Notes: generated from the letters alone by a model not told the origin. Shown: positions 51,001-58,663, counted from the stretch's first letter. The stretch is DNA of 64,000 bases from Palsa-504 sp963847965 (GCA_963847965.1 CAWKCG010000016.1:1-64000); one strand, 5' to 3'. Numbers and translations: made by a program.

Positions 51001-51072
51001 CCAGCCGCGGTCGGCCCGCAGCGCCTGGAGGGTCCGCGCCACCGCCGTCGTCAGGTCCGGTAGGTCAGACAT
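50497..51072 (-). CDS. XRE-family regulator with C-terminal cupin domain
   Basis: A 191-residue protein. The N-terminal HTH (RTLQALRADRGWSLDQLAARSGVSKGVLVALEQGRSNPNLATLARIGDAFGV) is followed by a cupin (MPGEAFGGDAHAPATREMAWVQDGTLTLTV, then GPGQCARFPGSRPHHYSNEG). Such regulators bind a small ligand in the cupin and often control a neighbouring transporter; here the EamA transporter gene is divergent across a shared promoter region. The whole gene lies antisense to the tail of the ROK frame. Confidence 0.88.
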   Translation of the reverse strand: MSDLPDLTTAVARTLQALRADRGWSLDQLAARSGVSKGVLVALEQGRSNPNLATLARIGDAFGVPVTQLVDVSGEPVVRISSPDASRVLWRGPSGGSGTIIGATDPPWAIELWRWEVMPGEAFGGDAHAPATREMAWVQDGTLTLTVAGERHTLGPGQCARFPGSRPHHYSNEGEEPVHLTMVVLIPPTQG

Positions 51073-51102
51073 TATTCGCTTCCCGCCTGCGTCGCCGGTC
51101 GA

Positions 51103-51121
51103 TATGATGAACTATACGTAT
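51103..51121. promoter_or_regulatory. Divergent promoter/operator between XRE regulator and EamA transporter
   Basis: TATGAT (51103-51108) on the plus strand and TATAGT (51111-51116) on the minus strand are candidate -10 boxes facing opposite ways, next to the palindrome ATACGTAT (51114-51121). A regulator bound here could control both genes. Confidence 0.55.
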
Positions 51122-51163
51122 CAATATTCCGACCGTCAGCGAGATCCGCAAAGGAACTTCCCC

Positions 51164-52093
51164 GTGGTGACGATCCTGGCGCTGGCCGCCGCCATCCTGT
51201 ACGGGACCGCCGACTTCCTCGGCGGGGTCGCGTCCAGGCGGGCGAGCGTCTTCGCCGTGCTGGCCCTCACCGTGCCGACCGGCGCGGTCGTCATGGTGGC
51301 GGTCGCCCTGCTGGGCGGCACAGCGTGGGTGAGCGGCCTGCTCGGGCACGGCGGACTGGGTTCGCCGACGGCGATCGGGGACTGGAGCGCCGTCGGGTGG
51401 GCGGCGCTATCTGGCGTCTGTGGTGCTGGGGGCCTGATCGCGTTCTACGCGGGCTTCGCCACCGCCCCCATCAGCGTGGTGGCCCCCGTCGCCGCGCTGG
51501 TCTCGGCGGTCCTCCCCGTCGGCGTCGCGGTGGCCCAAGGCGAGCGGCCCCACGCCAGCGTGATCGCGGGAGGCCTCCTGTGCCTGATCGCGATTGTCCT
51601 GGTCAGCACCCAGACGGCCCAGACGCCCGAGCATGAGGCCCGCGGGCAGCCGGGTGGGAGCGGGCGCGGTGCCTCGAGCCGCCTGCTCGCCCTTGGCTAC
51701 GGCGCAGCCGCGGGCGTCGGCTTCGGCCTGTTCTTCCTCTTCCTCAAGAACGCTGGCCAGTCCGGAGTGCTCTGGCCGGTGGCGATCTCGCGGTCGGCTG
51801 GGACGGTCGTGGCTCTCGCGATCGCGCTGGCCACCGGCACACGTCCGTGGCGGCAGCGCGGGGGCGGAGTGGTCCGCATCGCGCTGGTCTCCGGGACGCT
51901 CGACGCGGCGGCTAACGTCTGCTACGTCCTGGCCACCCGGGCCGGCCTGTTCGGGCTGGCCGTCGTGATCACGTCGCTGTACCCGGGTACGACGGTACTG
52001 CTGGCCCGTTTCCTGCTCGGTGAGCGGATGCGCTGGCTGCAGCGAGCGGGGCTGCTCCTGGCCGCGGTGGGCGTGGTGCTCGTGACGGTTTAG
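51164..52093 (+). CDS. EamA/DMT-family transporter
   Basis: From GTG 51164 (AAGGA 8 bases upstream) a 309-residue protein with ten membrane helices in two five-helix repeats, separated by a polar loop (QTPEHEARGQPGGSGRG). Motifs: LYGTADFLGGVASRR, AFYAGFATAPISVVAPVAALVSAVLPV, and in the second half VLATRAGLFGLAVVITSLYPGTTVLLARFLLGERM. The GxxYPGTTVLLA/E region is typical of EamA. Substrate unknown. Probably controlled by the divergent XRE/cupin regulator. It overlaps the convergent PH-domain gene by 4 bases. Confidence 0.88.
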   Translation: MVTILALAAAILYGTADFLGGVASRRASVFAVLALTVPTGAVVMVAVALLGGTAWVSGLLGHGGLGSPTAIGDWSAVGWAALSGVCGAGGLIAFYAGFATAPISVVAPVAALVSAVLPVGVAVAQGERPHASVIAGGLLCLIAIVLVSTQTAQTPEHEARGQPGGSGRGASSRLLALGYGAAAGVGFGLFFLFLKNAGQSGVLWPVAISRSAGTVVALAIALATGTRPWRQRGGGVVRIALVSGTLDAAANVCYVLATRAGLFGLAVVITSLYPGTTVLLARFLLGERMRWLQRAGLLLAAVGVVLVTV

Positions 52094-52638
52094 ATTCCCG
52101 GGTCGTGCTGCTGATCGTCCTTGAAGATGAGCCCGCATACCTCAAGATAAAGCTGCTCGGGGTAAGGCAGGTACATGACGTGGCTCAGCGCCTGCTCCTG
52201 CCCGGCTGATTCCACGATGAACTCGCCGTAGCCGAGGATCTGGCCGAGCGCGGTGCGCTGGAAGCTCATGTCCGTCACCTTGGTGAGCGGCATCATGTTC
52301 ACCTTGCGCACGACAATTCCCTGCGCGAGCAGCATCCGCTGAGAGGTGACCACGAAGTAGTTCACGGCCCAGTCGACAATCTTGCCTATCGCCCAGAGCA
52401 GGAGGATCGTGAATAGCGCCCAGACCGTGATGATGACGCCGCTGTTGCCGTGCGCGACCCAGAAGGCCAGCCAGATCGCGATGGCCAGGCCGACCACAAG
52501 CTCGAAAATCGGCCTGATCAGCACCGCCGGGTGCTGGTGAACGGTGATGACCTGGTGTTCGTGGGGCAGGAGGTACCTGCTGACTGAGGCTGGGACCCTG
52601 TTCGTGTCGCGGTCCGGACCGAGCCCCCCTCCCCGCAC
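52090..52638 (-). CDS. PH-domain membrane protein (bacterial PH, YdbS-like)
   Basis: A 182-residue protein. After HEHQVITVHQHPAVLI come two helices (FELVVGLAIAIWLAFWV, VIITVWALFTILLLWAI), then the bacterial PH domain: YFVVTSQRMLLAQGIVVRKVNMMPLTKVTDMSFQRTALGQILGYGEFIVESAG. The role of such proteins is not settled; they are membrane-bound and often in pairs. It follows the 51-residue membrane protein gene by 6 bases and is probably co-transcribed. The start is GTG 52638. Confidence 0.86.
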   Translation of the reverse strand: MRGGGLGPDRDTNRVPASVSRYLLPHEHQVITVHQHPAVLIRPIFELVVGLAIAIWLAFWVAHGNSGVIITVWALFTILLLWAIGKIVDWAVNYFVVTSQRMLLAQGIVVRKVNMMPLTKVTDMSFQRTALGQILGYGEFIVESAGQEQALSHVMYLPYPEQLYLEVCGLIFKDDQQHDPGI

Positions 52639-52644
52639 CTGACC

Positions 52645-52800
52645 CTAAACCTTAGAAAAGAAGCTAGAAATCCCGGCCGCCGCCGAGGACAGGAAGGTCC
52701 CTATGTTATGGACGACGTGAGCGGCGCCAGTGGGCTGCTCGATCACCCACCAGATGAGGAACGCGACAACGGCCCACCCGAGGATTGTTTTGAAGCTCAC
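52645..52800 (-). CDS. Small membrane protein, 51 residues, upstream of the PH-domain gene
   Basis: From GTG 52800 to TAG 52645-52647. The start has GGGAGG 4 bases upstream, a strong site. The protein begins SFKTILGWAVVAFLIWWVIE, one clear transmembrane helix, then a short amphipathic stretch (AAHVVHNIGTFLSSAAAGIS) and ends SFFSKV. No database family is recalled. The 6-base distance to the PH-domain gene suggests translational coupling and a joint function at the membrane. Confidence 0.75.
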   Translation of the reverse strand: MSFKTILGWAVVAFLIWWVIEQPTGAAHVVHNIGTFLSSAAAGISSFFSKV

Positions 52801-52898
52801 GTCGCCTCCCGTGGGCGCCCGGACTTATCCCTAGTTGCCAGAAAACCTTATGTTAGCTTGCACCGATTTCCCGGCCAACGCTAACGGGGTGAAGCTGC

Positions 52899-52940
52899 CG
52901 TGTCGGCTTCAGTATGCCCCGTGTCGGCATCAGTATGCCC
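52899..52940. repeat. Two tandem 21-bp repeats
   Basis: Copies at 52899-52919 and 52920-52940 differ at one base; both contain CGTGTCGGC and CAGTATGCCC. They lie at the boundary between chromosome-type genes and the accessory region. Confidence 0.65.
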
Positions 52941-53183
52941 GATCTGCGGCAGCAGTGCCCAACGCGGGCGCGGGCCGCGCCGGCCGCTACGCACGGATCC
53001 TCCGATCGCGGCCCTGATCGGCGATTTGGCTACCGCGGCGGGCAGGTATCTGACAACATTCCTCCGTGCAGGGCACCGGAGCGCTAAACCCGCTCTGACC
53101 TGGGACTATGAGCCCAGGAGGCGCCGTGAAGGCACTGGCAGCAATTCACCCGTACAATGGCGAGCGAGGCACCCAGAACCAAG

Positions 53184-53209
53184 TCCGTACAACGAGGCGT
53201 TCGTACGGA
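53184..53209. promoter_or_regulatory. Inverted repeat before the integrase gene
   Basis: TCCGTAC (53184-53190) and GTACGGA (53203-53209) are exact inverted arms; the spacer AACGAGGCGTT is itself nearly symmetric. The end lies 19 bases before ATG 53228, so it may be an operator or a recombinase arm site. Confidence 0.5.
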
Positions 53210-53227
53210 ACCGGAAGGGTGCCTCTC

Positions 53228-54175
53228 ATGCCCGAGCTTGCCCCGCAAGACATCAAGCCTACTGCCGCCTGGCTGGACGCCTGGGACGGATACGCCCTGG
53301 AGCTGGAGCTGCTGGGCCGGTCGAAGTCGACCGTCAGCTCGCGCAAGAGCAACGTGCTCGCTATGGCCCGGCACTTCACCGCCCGCGGCACCGAGCCGCA
53401 GGACGTGACCAGGCTGGAGCTGTCCCGGTACCTGGCCGGCCAGTGCAAGGGCCGGGCCGGGTGCGGCCCCCAGAGCGTGCACAAGGACCTGCGCATGTTC
53501 TGGCGCTGGCTGGCCGCCGACCTGGAGATTCCCGACCCGTTCGAGAAGGTGACCAGGCCGAAGGGGCAGGCACGCCCGGTCGAGCTGGTCTCGTACGAGG
53601 ACCTGACCAGGCTGCTGGCCGCGTGCGCCAGCGAGAAGCCCGGCAGGCAGGGCGAGGCCGAGACCGCCCGCAACTGCGCCATCATGTGGCTGGCGCTGGA
53701 GTCCGGGCTGCGGCGGTTCGAGCTGGCCGCGCTGAAGCTGGCCGACGTGGATCGCACCGCCCGCACCGTGCGGGTGCTGCACGGCAAGGGGGACAAGGCC
53801 CGCGTGGCGTGCTACGGCATCAGCACCGCGCAGGCGCTGCGCAGGTGGCTGCGGTACCGGGGCCGGGAGGACGGCCCGCTGTTCACCACGTTCCTGGGCG
53901 GGTCCATTACCGCCTCTGGCATCTCGCAGCTGTTCAGCCGGGCGTCCAGGGCGGCCGGGGTGAAGGTCCGGCCGCACATGCTGCGGCACAGCTGGGCCGA
54001 CGCCATGCTGGACGGCGGCGCGCGGGAGCGCGACCTGATGACGCTGGCCGGGTGGTCGTCCACGGAGATGCTGAGGGTGTACGGCGCCGTGCGGGCCGAG
54101 GCCAGGGCGCTGGAGGCGGGCCGGGCTATCCAGGTCGGCAAGGTGCTGAAGGCCCGGAAGGACGGCGCGGCGTGA
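53228..54175 (+). CDS. Tyrosine recombinase/integrase
   Basis: A 315-residue XerD-like recombinase from ATG 53228 (GGAAGGG upstream); the frame is open to 53108. N-terminal SAM-like domain: GYALELELLGRSKSTVSSRKSNV, DLRMFWRWLAADLEIPDPFEKV. Catalytic domain: SGLRRFELAALKLADVD (first Arg), HGKGDKARV (Lys), RPHMLRHSWADAMLDGG (His-x-x-Arg), LAGWSSTEMLRVYG with Trp at the second His position and active-site Tyr. All catalytic residues are present, so it could be active. It opens a region of phage/plasmid-like small genes. No matching attachment repeat was found. Confidence 0.88.
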   Translation: MPELAPQDIKPTAAWLDAWDGYALELELLGRSKSTVSSRKSNVLAMARHFTARGTEPQDVTRLELSRYLAGQCKGRAGCGPQSVHKDLRMFWRWLAADLEIPDPFEKVTRPKGQARPVELVSYEDLTRLLAACASEKPGRQGEAETARNCAIMWLALESGLRRFELAALKLADVDRTARTVRVLHGKGDKARVACYGISTAQALRRWLRYRGREDGPLFTTFLGGSITASGISQLFSRASRAAGVKVRPHMLRHSWADAMLDGGARERDLMTLAGWSSTEMLRVYGAVRAEARALEAGRAIQVGKVLKARKDGAA

Positions 54176-54307
54176 GCGACTCCGGGGATTACCGGCGCGT
54201 CTCCGAGATCGCCATGCAGCTGATGACCGGCCAGCAGCTGGCCGGGCTGGGCAGACGGCTGGACGACCTGGACGCTGGCGGCCAGCCTGGAGAAGGCGAG
54301 GATTCTG
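54172..54307 (+). pseudogene. N-terminal piece of a broken DUF2637 gene
   Basis: GTG 54172 overlaps the integrase stop (GTGA). It encodes SDSGDYRRVSEIAMQLMTGQ and a few more plausible residues; after about residue 36 this frame becomes an Arg/Gly-rich shadow. The N-terminus resembles starts of DUF2637 proteins, whose remainder is in another frame from 54308, so a frameshift or small deletion probably split the gene. Confidence 0.45.
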
Positions 54308-54799
54308 GTGGGGATGGCCCGGCCGGCGGTCGGCCATTTGTACCCGGTCGTGATCGACGGCCTTATCGTGGCGGCGTCCATGGTGCTGCTCGACGCGGCG
54401 CGGCACCGGGAGAAGCCGCCCGCGCTCGCACTCTGGCTGCTCGGCGCCGGGATCGCGGCCACGCTCGCCGCGAACGTGCTCGCGGGCGTCGGGTACGGCG
54501 TGCTCGGCGCCGTCGTGGCAGCCTGGCCCGCGCTCGCTTTCGTCGGCTGTTACGAGCTGCTGATGATGCTGGTCCGCGCAGCCGCGAGGCGGGCCGGAGT
54601 ACCCGGGACCGTACCCGGCTCGCAGCCTGTACCCGCTGAGCTGAACGGCCACGCGCACGCCGCGGCTGAGCTGTTCGCCGCCGACATCGACGCGGGCCGG
54701 GTGCCCGGTATCCGCGCTATCCGCTCCGGGCTGCACGTCGGCCAGGAGCGGGCCGCTCAGGTACAGGCGTACCTGCGGACGCTCGCCCGTACCCCGTGA
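54308..54799 (+). CDS. DUF2637-domain protein (plasmid/ICE transfer-region type), N-terminus disrupted
   Basis: A 163-residue frame. HLYPVVIDGLIVAASMVLLDAARHREKPP is the DUF2637 signature, followed by helices ALALWLLGAGIAATLAANVLAGVGYGV and VVAAWPALAFVGCYELLMMLV, then a C-terminal helical DNA-binding-like tail (IRAIRSGLHVGQERAAQVQAYL). DUF2637 proteins occur on actinomycete integrative elements and plasmids beside replication and spread genes. The frame upstream of 54308 continues with residues (LAASLEKARILVG) that fit the end of the usual first helix, but the start is missing, so the gene is probably damaged. Confidence 0.65.
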   Translation: MGMARPAVGHLYPVVIDGLIVAASMVLLDAARHREKPPALALWLLGAGIAATLAANVLAGVGYGVLGAVVAAWPALAFVGCYELLMMLVRAAARRAGVPGTVPGSQPVPAELNGHAHAAAELFAADIDAGRVPGIRAIRSGLHVGQERAAQVQAYLRTLARTP

Positions 54800-54884
54800 G
54801 CACCCGGAGCCGCGGCTTAGCCGTTTGGACAACCCCGGCCCTCGGCCGTATTACAAGGCGACGGTGCTGCTGCTCAGCACCAGT

Positions 54885-54940
54885 GGGCCCCCGCCCGTGC
54901 GCAGGCAAACGCACGGTAAAGGCGGGGGCCCCGTTTTCTT
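54885..54940 (+). terminator. Strong rho-independent terminator
   Basis: GGGCCCCCGCC (54885-54895) pairs with GGCGGGGGCCC (54921-54931); the loop contains a second hairpin (CGTGCG / CGCACG). A T-rich tract TTTTCTTT follows (54934-54941). Such a classical terminator is unusual in this G/C-rich window and ends the integrase-DUF2637 transcript. Confidence 0.85.
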
Positions 54941-55037
54941 TGGCTCCCTATTACCTGGCGGATTGCCGTATGTACAGGTAACCGAATCACCGTTCCCCGG
55001 CCTTTGCCTGCCGGGCGAGACAACCTGGAGCAGCCAG

Positions 55038-56228
55038 ATGTCTGATCTGAGCCCCGCCGTTGCCAGCTCTGGCAATCCTGCCGACCCGTTCGCCATCCTC
55101 GACAGCAAGGTAGCGCAGCCGCCCGCGGAGCCGGAGGGCAGCGACGGGCGGTTGACCGAGCACAACCGCCGGGTGCTGCGGTGGGCGAAGGCGTACGATT
55201 CCGAGTTCCGCGATGTCGCGCTCCTGCTCGGCTGGGCGACGGACAGGGACACCCTGGAGACGTGGCGGCGCGGCCGGGCCGGGCTGGTCCGGCTGAGCGT
55301 GAAGCACTGCCGCGAAGGGCGGATGGATAAGCCGCTATCCGAGGCCACCCTGCGGCGACGCATCGGGAAACTGGAAGAAGCCGGGGTCCTCGGAGTTGAC
55401 CGGGGCAAGCAGGGGTTCGGTGACAAGCGCCGTGGCATGCAGGCGTCGAACGTCTACGCGCCCGACTTCACGAAGGTCATTTTCAGGGGCCAGGTGGTCT
55501 CTCACGACTTCGCCGCACCCCTGGAATGCGGTTACTCTCCGCAATATGAGCCACAGGAAACTGTAACTGAGCCACAGGTGAGCCCGTATCTAACTCCTTG
55601 TCTAGCTCAGAACGACGCCGACGCTCACGCTTGTCTTGCTCAGGACACGGACGGGCTACCTGATAACAGCTGCCCGGCTTCACCTGATAGCAGCGCTGAA
55701 GGTCGCGCGGCTGATGGCAGGCAGGCGCCAGAAGTCGCGCCGTTCTCCGATCCGGTGCTGAACGGTCACGTCCGGTTCGCCTGGAAGCGGTACGCCAAGT
55801 CGATGCCAGGGCTGGAGCCCGCAGACGTGGCCGAGGCGGTCGGCGGTGATATCGCCTGGTACAAGATCGCGAACCCGCATGCGTTCATCTCGTCGGCGAA
55901 TTTCCGTGAGCGGCTGGCCAGGGCCCGGGGCGGCAGATTCCGGCGCATCCACCACGAGCTGTACCGCATGCTGGACGCCGAGGCCGACGAGGTTGACCGG
56001 CAGTACGGCCCAGTGAACTGCCACGGCGTGCGCCAGTGCGCTGATCCGGCTGCGGCGTACGAGGCCGAGTGGGAGGTGTACCTCCGGGTGCAGCGGGCGT
56101 ACCGCGCCGAGCAGGACGCCTGGGAGGAGTTGCCGTGGGATCTGGACGACTGGCCGGGGTTCGTCAGGTGTCGGCTGCCGGGCGTATATCGGAAGTATGA
56201 GCAGGAAAAAGCAGGATCAGCAGGATGA
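55038..56228 (+). CDS. Winged-helix protein of mobile-element type, possible replication/transfer factor
   Basis: From ATG 55038 (CTGGAG upstream) 396 residues; I do not recognise a named family. Residues about 45-145 form a helical, winged-helix-like part: RWAKAYDSEFRDVALLLGWATDRDTLETWRRGRAGLVRLSVKHCRE and SEATLRRRIGKLEEAGVLGVDRGKQGFGDKRRG. A polar, lower-complexity part (about 195-240) follows, then VRFAWKRYAKSMPGLEPADVAEAV and an acidic, aromatic C-terminus. Position after integrase and DUF2637 is where replication initiators or HTH regulators sit in actinomycete integrative elements. Confidence 0.6.
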   Translation: MSDLSPAVASSGNPADPFAILDSKVAQPPAEPEGSDGRLTEHNRRVLRWAKAYDSEFRDVALLLGWATDRDTLETWRRGRAGLVRLSVKHCREGRMDKPLSEATLRRRIGKLEEAGVLGVDRGKQGFGDKRRGMQASNVYAPDFTKVIFRGQVVSHDFAAPLECGYSPQYEPQETVTEPQVSPYLTPCLAQNDADAHACLAQDTDGLPDNSCPASPDSSAEGRAADGRQAPEVAPFSDPVLNGHVRFAWKRYAKSMPGLEPADVAEAVGGDIAWYKIANPHAFISSANFRERLARARGGRFRRIHHELYRMLDAEADEVDRQYGPVNCHGVRQCADPAAAYEAEWEVYLRVQRAYRAEQDAWEELPWDLDDWPGFVRCRLPGVYRKYEQEKAGSAG

Positions 56229-56400
56229 CCGGGATTGGGACGACCTGGCCGGGCGCATCGACGTCGAGATTGCGTGGTTCTACGAGCACTGCCCCGATCC
56301 GGACAAGTGGCTGGCCGGGCACGGCAATTCGATGAATGCGGTGTTCGAGTACATCGGGCAGTTCGGGCCGCGCGCATGGCGCGAGACATCGACGGCCTGA
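56197..56400 (+). CDS. Small acidic hypothetical protein
   Basis: A 67-residue protein starting at ATG 56197, overlapping the previous gene by 32 bases, with CGGAAG just upstream. The sequence SRKKQDQQDDRDWDDLAGRI and VEIAWFYEHCPDPDKWLAG is rich in Asp and Trp. No family is recognised. The overlap suggests coupling to the winged-helix gene. Confidence 0.5.
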   Translation: MSRKKQDQQDDRDWDDLAGRIDVEIAWFYEHCPDPDKWLAGHGNSMNAVFEYIGQFGPRAWRETSTA

Positions 56401-56459
56401 TCTCGACCTGCGGGCACGTGAGATGAGCCGCAACCTGGCCAGGCACGATCACCTAGGGC

Positions 56460-56687
56460 GTGGGTGTGTTCGGCAGCTGCGGCCGGCGGTGGGCCGGGGA
56501 CGGTGCGAAACGTGAGGCCGCCCGGCTGCGCGCGATCGGCTACAGCCAGGCCGAGGGGGTGTCCTGCCCGGTCGGCTCGGCGGCCGAGGGCCACTGGCAC
56601 GTCCGGCTCGGCCCGCGCGATCGGCAGGACACGGGGTGGCGCCAGCCGTGCCGTCACCGCAGGAAGCGGGGATACCCGGCCGTATAA
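56460..56687 (+). CDS. Small protein resembling phage/element zinc-ribbon-like proteins
   Basis: A 75-residue frame from GTG 56460: CGRRWAGDGAKREAARLRAIGYSQAEGVSCPVGSAAEGHWHVRLG. The layout Cys..., Ala-rich helix, GYSQ, CP, GHWHVR fits short proteins common in actinophages and integrative elements in which two Cys pairs and the HWH form a zinc ribbon; here the first pair is reduced to one Cys. Function unknown. Confidence 0.4.
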   Translation: MGVFGSCGRRWAGDGAKREAARLRAIGYSQAEGVSCPVGSAAEGHWHVRLGPRDRQDTGWRQPCRHRRKRGYPAV

Positions 56688-56909
56688 CCCGGCAAGCGGG
56701 CCGGGCGCCGCGTTCGCCACCGGGCTGGGTCGAGCGCCTGGACGCCACCATGTACGGGAAGCTGGCATGACCATCCCGCCTTGCCCGAGGTGCGGGACCA
56801 CGGCAGCACGGGCACGCGACCCGCGTCGGATAGCCTGAACGGCCTAAGCCCCTACAGGCGCTAGCCAGTAGCGCTACCGTGGTGCCTCTCACGCAAGCAA
56901 CCGGAGACT

Positions 56910-57341
56910 ATGCCCATGCCTGAGATCGACTACCTGGTCCTTGCCGAGTATGTCCGCCAGGACGCCGGGATGACCCACATCATGGGCGCCGGAATCGACA
57001 CCATCTTTGTCCCGGAAGGCCAGCCGGTCGCGGTACCAGTGGGCATTGTGGCACGTATCAGCTTCAGCAGCAGGGATGAGGTAGGCGCTGAACACGACAT
57101 CAGCCTCGTCTTCCAAGGTTCCGGCGGCGACCTGCTGACGATTGGCCAGCGCTTCACCACACCGCCGCCAACTCTGGGTGTTCCGGAGCACTGGCGCACG
57201 GCGGTCAGCCTCGCCTTCCGGCTCGCGCTACCGATCCCGAGCCATGGCGACTACAGGTTGCAGGTCACCCTCGACGACGATCCCCGGCTGTCGCGCACCG
57301 TGGACGTCCGCGCGATCGCCCCGCCCGCCGCGCAGAACTAG
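56910..57341 (+). CDS. DUF6941-like protein
   Basis: A 143-residue protein (GGAGAC lies 4 bases before ATG 56910 and 10 before ATG 56916; either could be used). PEIDYLVLAEYVRQDAGMTHIMGAGIDTIFVPEGQPVAVPVGIVARISFS is the recognisable start, followed by beta-strands (HDISLVFQG, GDYRLQVTLDDD). Proteins of this type occur widely in actinomycetes, annotated DUF6941; the function is unknown. The fold looks like an all-beta immunoglobulin-like domain. Confidence 0.6.
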   Translation: MPMPEIDYLVLAEYVRQDAGMTHIMGAGIDTIFVPEGQPVAVPVGIVARISFSSRDEVGAEHDISLVFQGSGGDLLTIGQRFTTPPPTLGVPEHWRTAVSLAFRLALPIPSHGDYRLQVTLDDDPRLSRTVDVRAIAPPAAQN

Positions 57342-57565
57342 TGGCCATGCCCCGCTTGAGCAATCACGCCAGGGACCAGATGGCGGCCCGCGGAATCACC
57401 GACGCTGACGTGCGGTCTGCACTCAACCGCAGGTACGGGCTGCCGCGCGTTGGCAGCAACGGCAAAATCGTGGTGTTGGGCTACGCGGGCGGAGGGCGCA
57501 TACTGAAGGTAGTGCTAACGCCGGACCAGGAAGAGATCATCACCCTGGCCTGGCCCGACGAATAG
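57341..57565 (+). CDS. DUF4258-domain protein (RelE-like toxin candidate)
   Basis: A 74-residue protein; GTG 57341 adjoins the preceding stop and ATG 57347 is an alternative. SNHARDQMAARGITDADVRSALN, RVGSNGKIVVLGYAGGGRILKVVLTPDQEEIITLAWPDE match the DUF4258 pattern, a small RelE-like fold. DUF4258 genes commonly precede DUF2283 genes; that is the order here, though the DUF2283 gene is broken. A toxin role is inference. Confidence 0.7.
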   Translation: MAMPRLSNHARDQMAARGITDADVRSALNRRYGLPRVGSNGKIVVLGYAGGGRILKVVLTPDQEEIITLAWPDE

Positions 57566-57572
57566 CAAGGTG

Positions 57573-57889
57573 ATGAGAATGATGCAGCTCAAGTACGACC
57601 TGAATGTCGGCGCGCTTTACATCAAGCTGAGCGACCAGGCCGTGGCCCGGACACGGGACATTGACGACAACAGTCCGTCGATCTCGACAGCGCGGGGGGC
57701 GTAGTCGGCATTGAGGTGATCTCGATAGCGCATCCCTGGGCGCTGAGCGCCGTCTTGAGCGACTACAGCATCCCGCCAGATGATGTGGCGCAGCTTCACG
57801 CATACTTCGAGCGCACAGCGTCCTGGCTTTCAGATGAAGCGCCCGCACTGAGCATCGCGCGTAACGCGCCTACCTGCGTGCCCGCCTGA
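57573..57889 (+). pseudogene. DUF2283-domain protein, frameshifted (putative antitoxin of the DUF4258 gene)
   Basis: From ATG 57573 the DUF2283 start is clear: QLKYDLNVGALYIKLSDQAVARTRDIDDN. In this frame it then changes to a short unrelated tail and stops at 57702-57704. The continuation is in another frame from about 57674: SVDLDSAGGVVGIEVISIAHPW, followed by 50 further residues to TGA 57887-57889. The normal family sequence reads RTREVDDN-x-VDLD-x-x-G-x-VVGIEV, so an indel lies near 57670-57676. The partner antitoxin, if that is its role, would be truncated. Confidence 0.75.
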
Positions 57890-58030
57890 GTGCGAGTGCA
57901 CGCTGCGCGGGCCCAGCTATCGCCGCAACCCGGGTAGGCGCAGCACCAGGGCCGTGCGCTAAGGCCGGTAACTCCCCTCACGTTGCCCGCGCAGGGCGGC
58001 GGTGATTAGGCCCGCGCTGGCTGCCGGGTT

Positions 58031-58651
58031 TCATGAGGCGGCCAGGGCCTTCACAATGTCGGGCACCAGGTCGCTGTCCGCGTGCATCGCACCGCCGTCC
58101 GGCGTCTTGACCCAGTGGACGCCGAAGGCGTCACGAAAGGCGAGGACAGCGCCGCAGTCGGCCGGGTCAGCGCCGCGGGGGAACTCCCGCCGCCGGGACT
58201 CTTTCTCCCAGTTCAGGACCGTGCCCAGCAACTCGGGGTTGGGCATGCCATACCCATCCCGGCCGAGGTGCCAGTAGAGCTTCACGTTATAGATGGGCTG
58301 CTGCCGCTCGCTGGCGTTCACGATGGTTGCCTCGATCTCCGGGCCGCCATCACGGCTCCTGGCGACCATCTTCAGGACGAGGTGGACCTGCGCCGCCTGG
58401 GCGTTCCTGCGCTCGATCGCCTCGCGCTTACGTTCGTCGAGGGACTCGCGCAGTTCGGCCGCCTGGAGTGCGAGGACCTCCGTCTGCTGCTGGTTGATCT
58501 TGCGCTGCTCGGTGAGCTGGTCGGATTGAGTGCGGAAGGCCTTGATCGCGTACCTCGCGGTGACCATCGCACCTATCAGCAGGCCGGCGGTGGCGATCGC
58601 CGACGCTGCCGCGGCTATCGCGGCGAATTGGGTCGCGAAGATGAGCGACAT
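58031..58651 (-). CDS. Membrane-anchored coiled-coil hypothetical protein
   Basis: A 206-residue protein from ATG 58651. One N-terminal membrane helix (FAAIAAAASAIATAGLLIGAMV), then a coiled coil (QSDQLTEQRKINQQQTEVLALQAAELRESLDERKREAIERRNAQ), and a beta-rich domain (LVLKMVARSRDGGPEIEATIVNASERQQPIYNVKLYWHL). This layout is common among actinomycete proteins of unknown role. TACCCT stands 6 bases before the ATG, so it is a leaderless candidate. Confidence 0.65.
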   Translation of the reverse strand: MSLIFATQFAAIAAAASAIATAGLLIGAMVTARYAIKAFRTQSDQLTEQRKINQQQTEVLALQAAELRESLDERKREAIERRNAQAAQVHLVLKMVARSRDGGPEIEATIVNASERQQPIYNVKLYWHLGRDGYGMPNPELLGTVLNWEKESRRREFPRGADPADCGAVLAFRDAFGVHWVKTPDGGAMHADSDLVPDIVKALAAS

Positions 58652-58663
58652 AGGCGTAGGGTA
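58652..58663 (-). promoter_or_regulatory. -10 box TACCCT, leaderless start of 58651 gene
   Basis: On the minus strand TACCCT (58658-58663) is followed by 6 bases and the ATG at 58651. Confidence 0.55.

Larger units (their letters stand above)
52801..53227. other. 427-base left flank of the integrase region
   Basis: No confident gene. It holds two tandem 21-bp repeats (52899-52940), a frame from 52900 with CPVSASVCPICGSS that may be the stub of a zinc-finger protein, a TACAAT hexamer near 53151 and the inverted repeat at 53184-53209 before the integrase. Confidence 0.45.
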
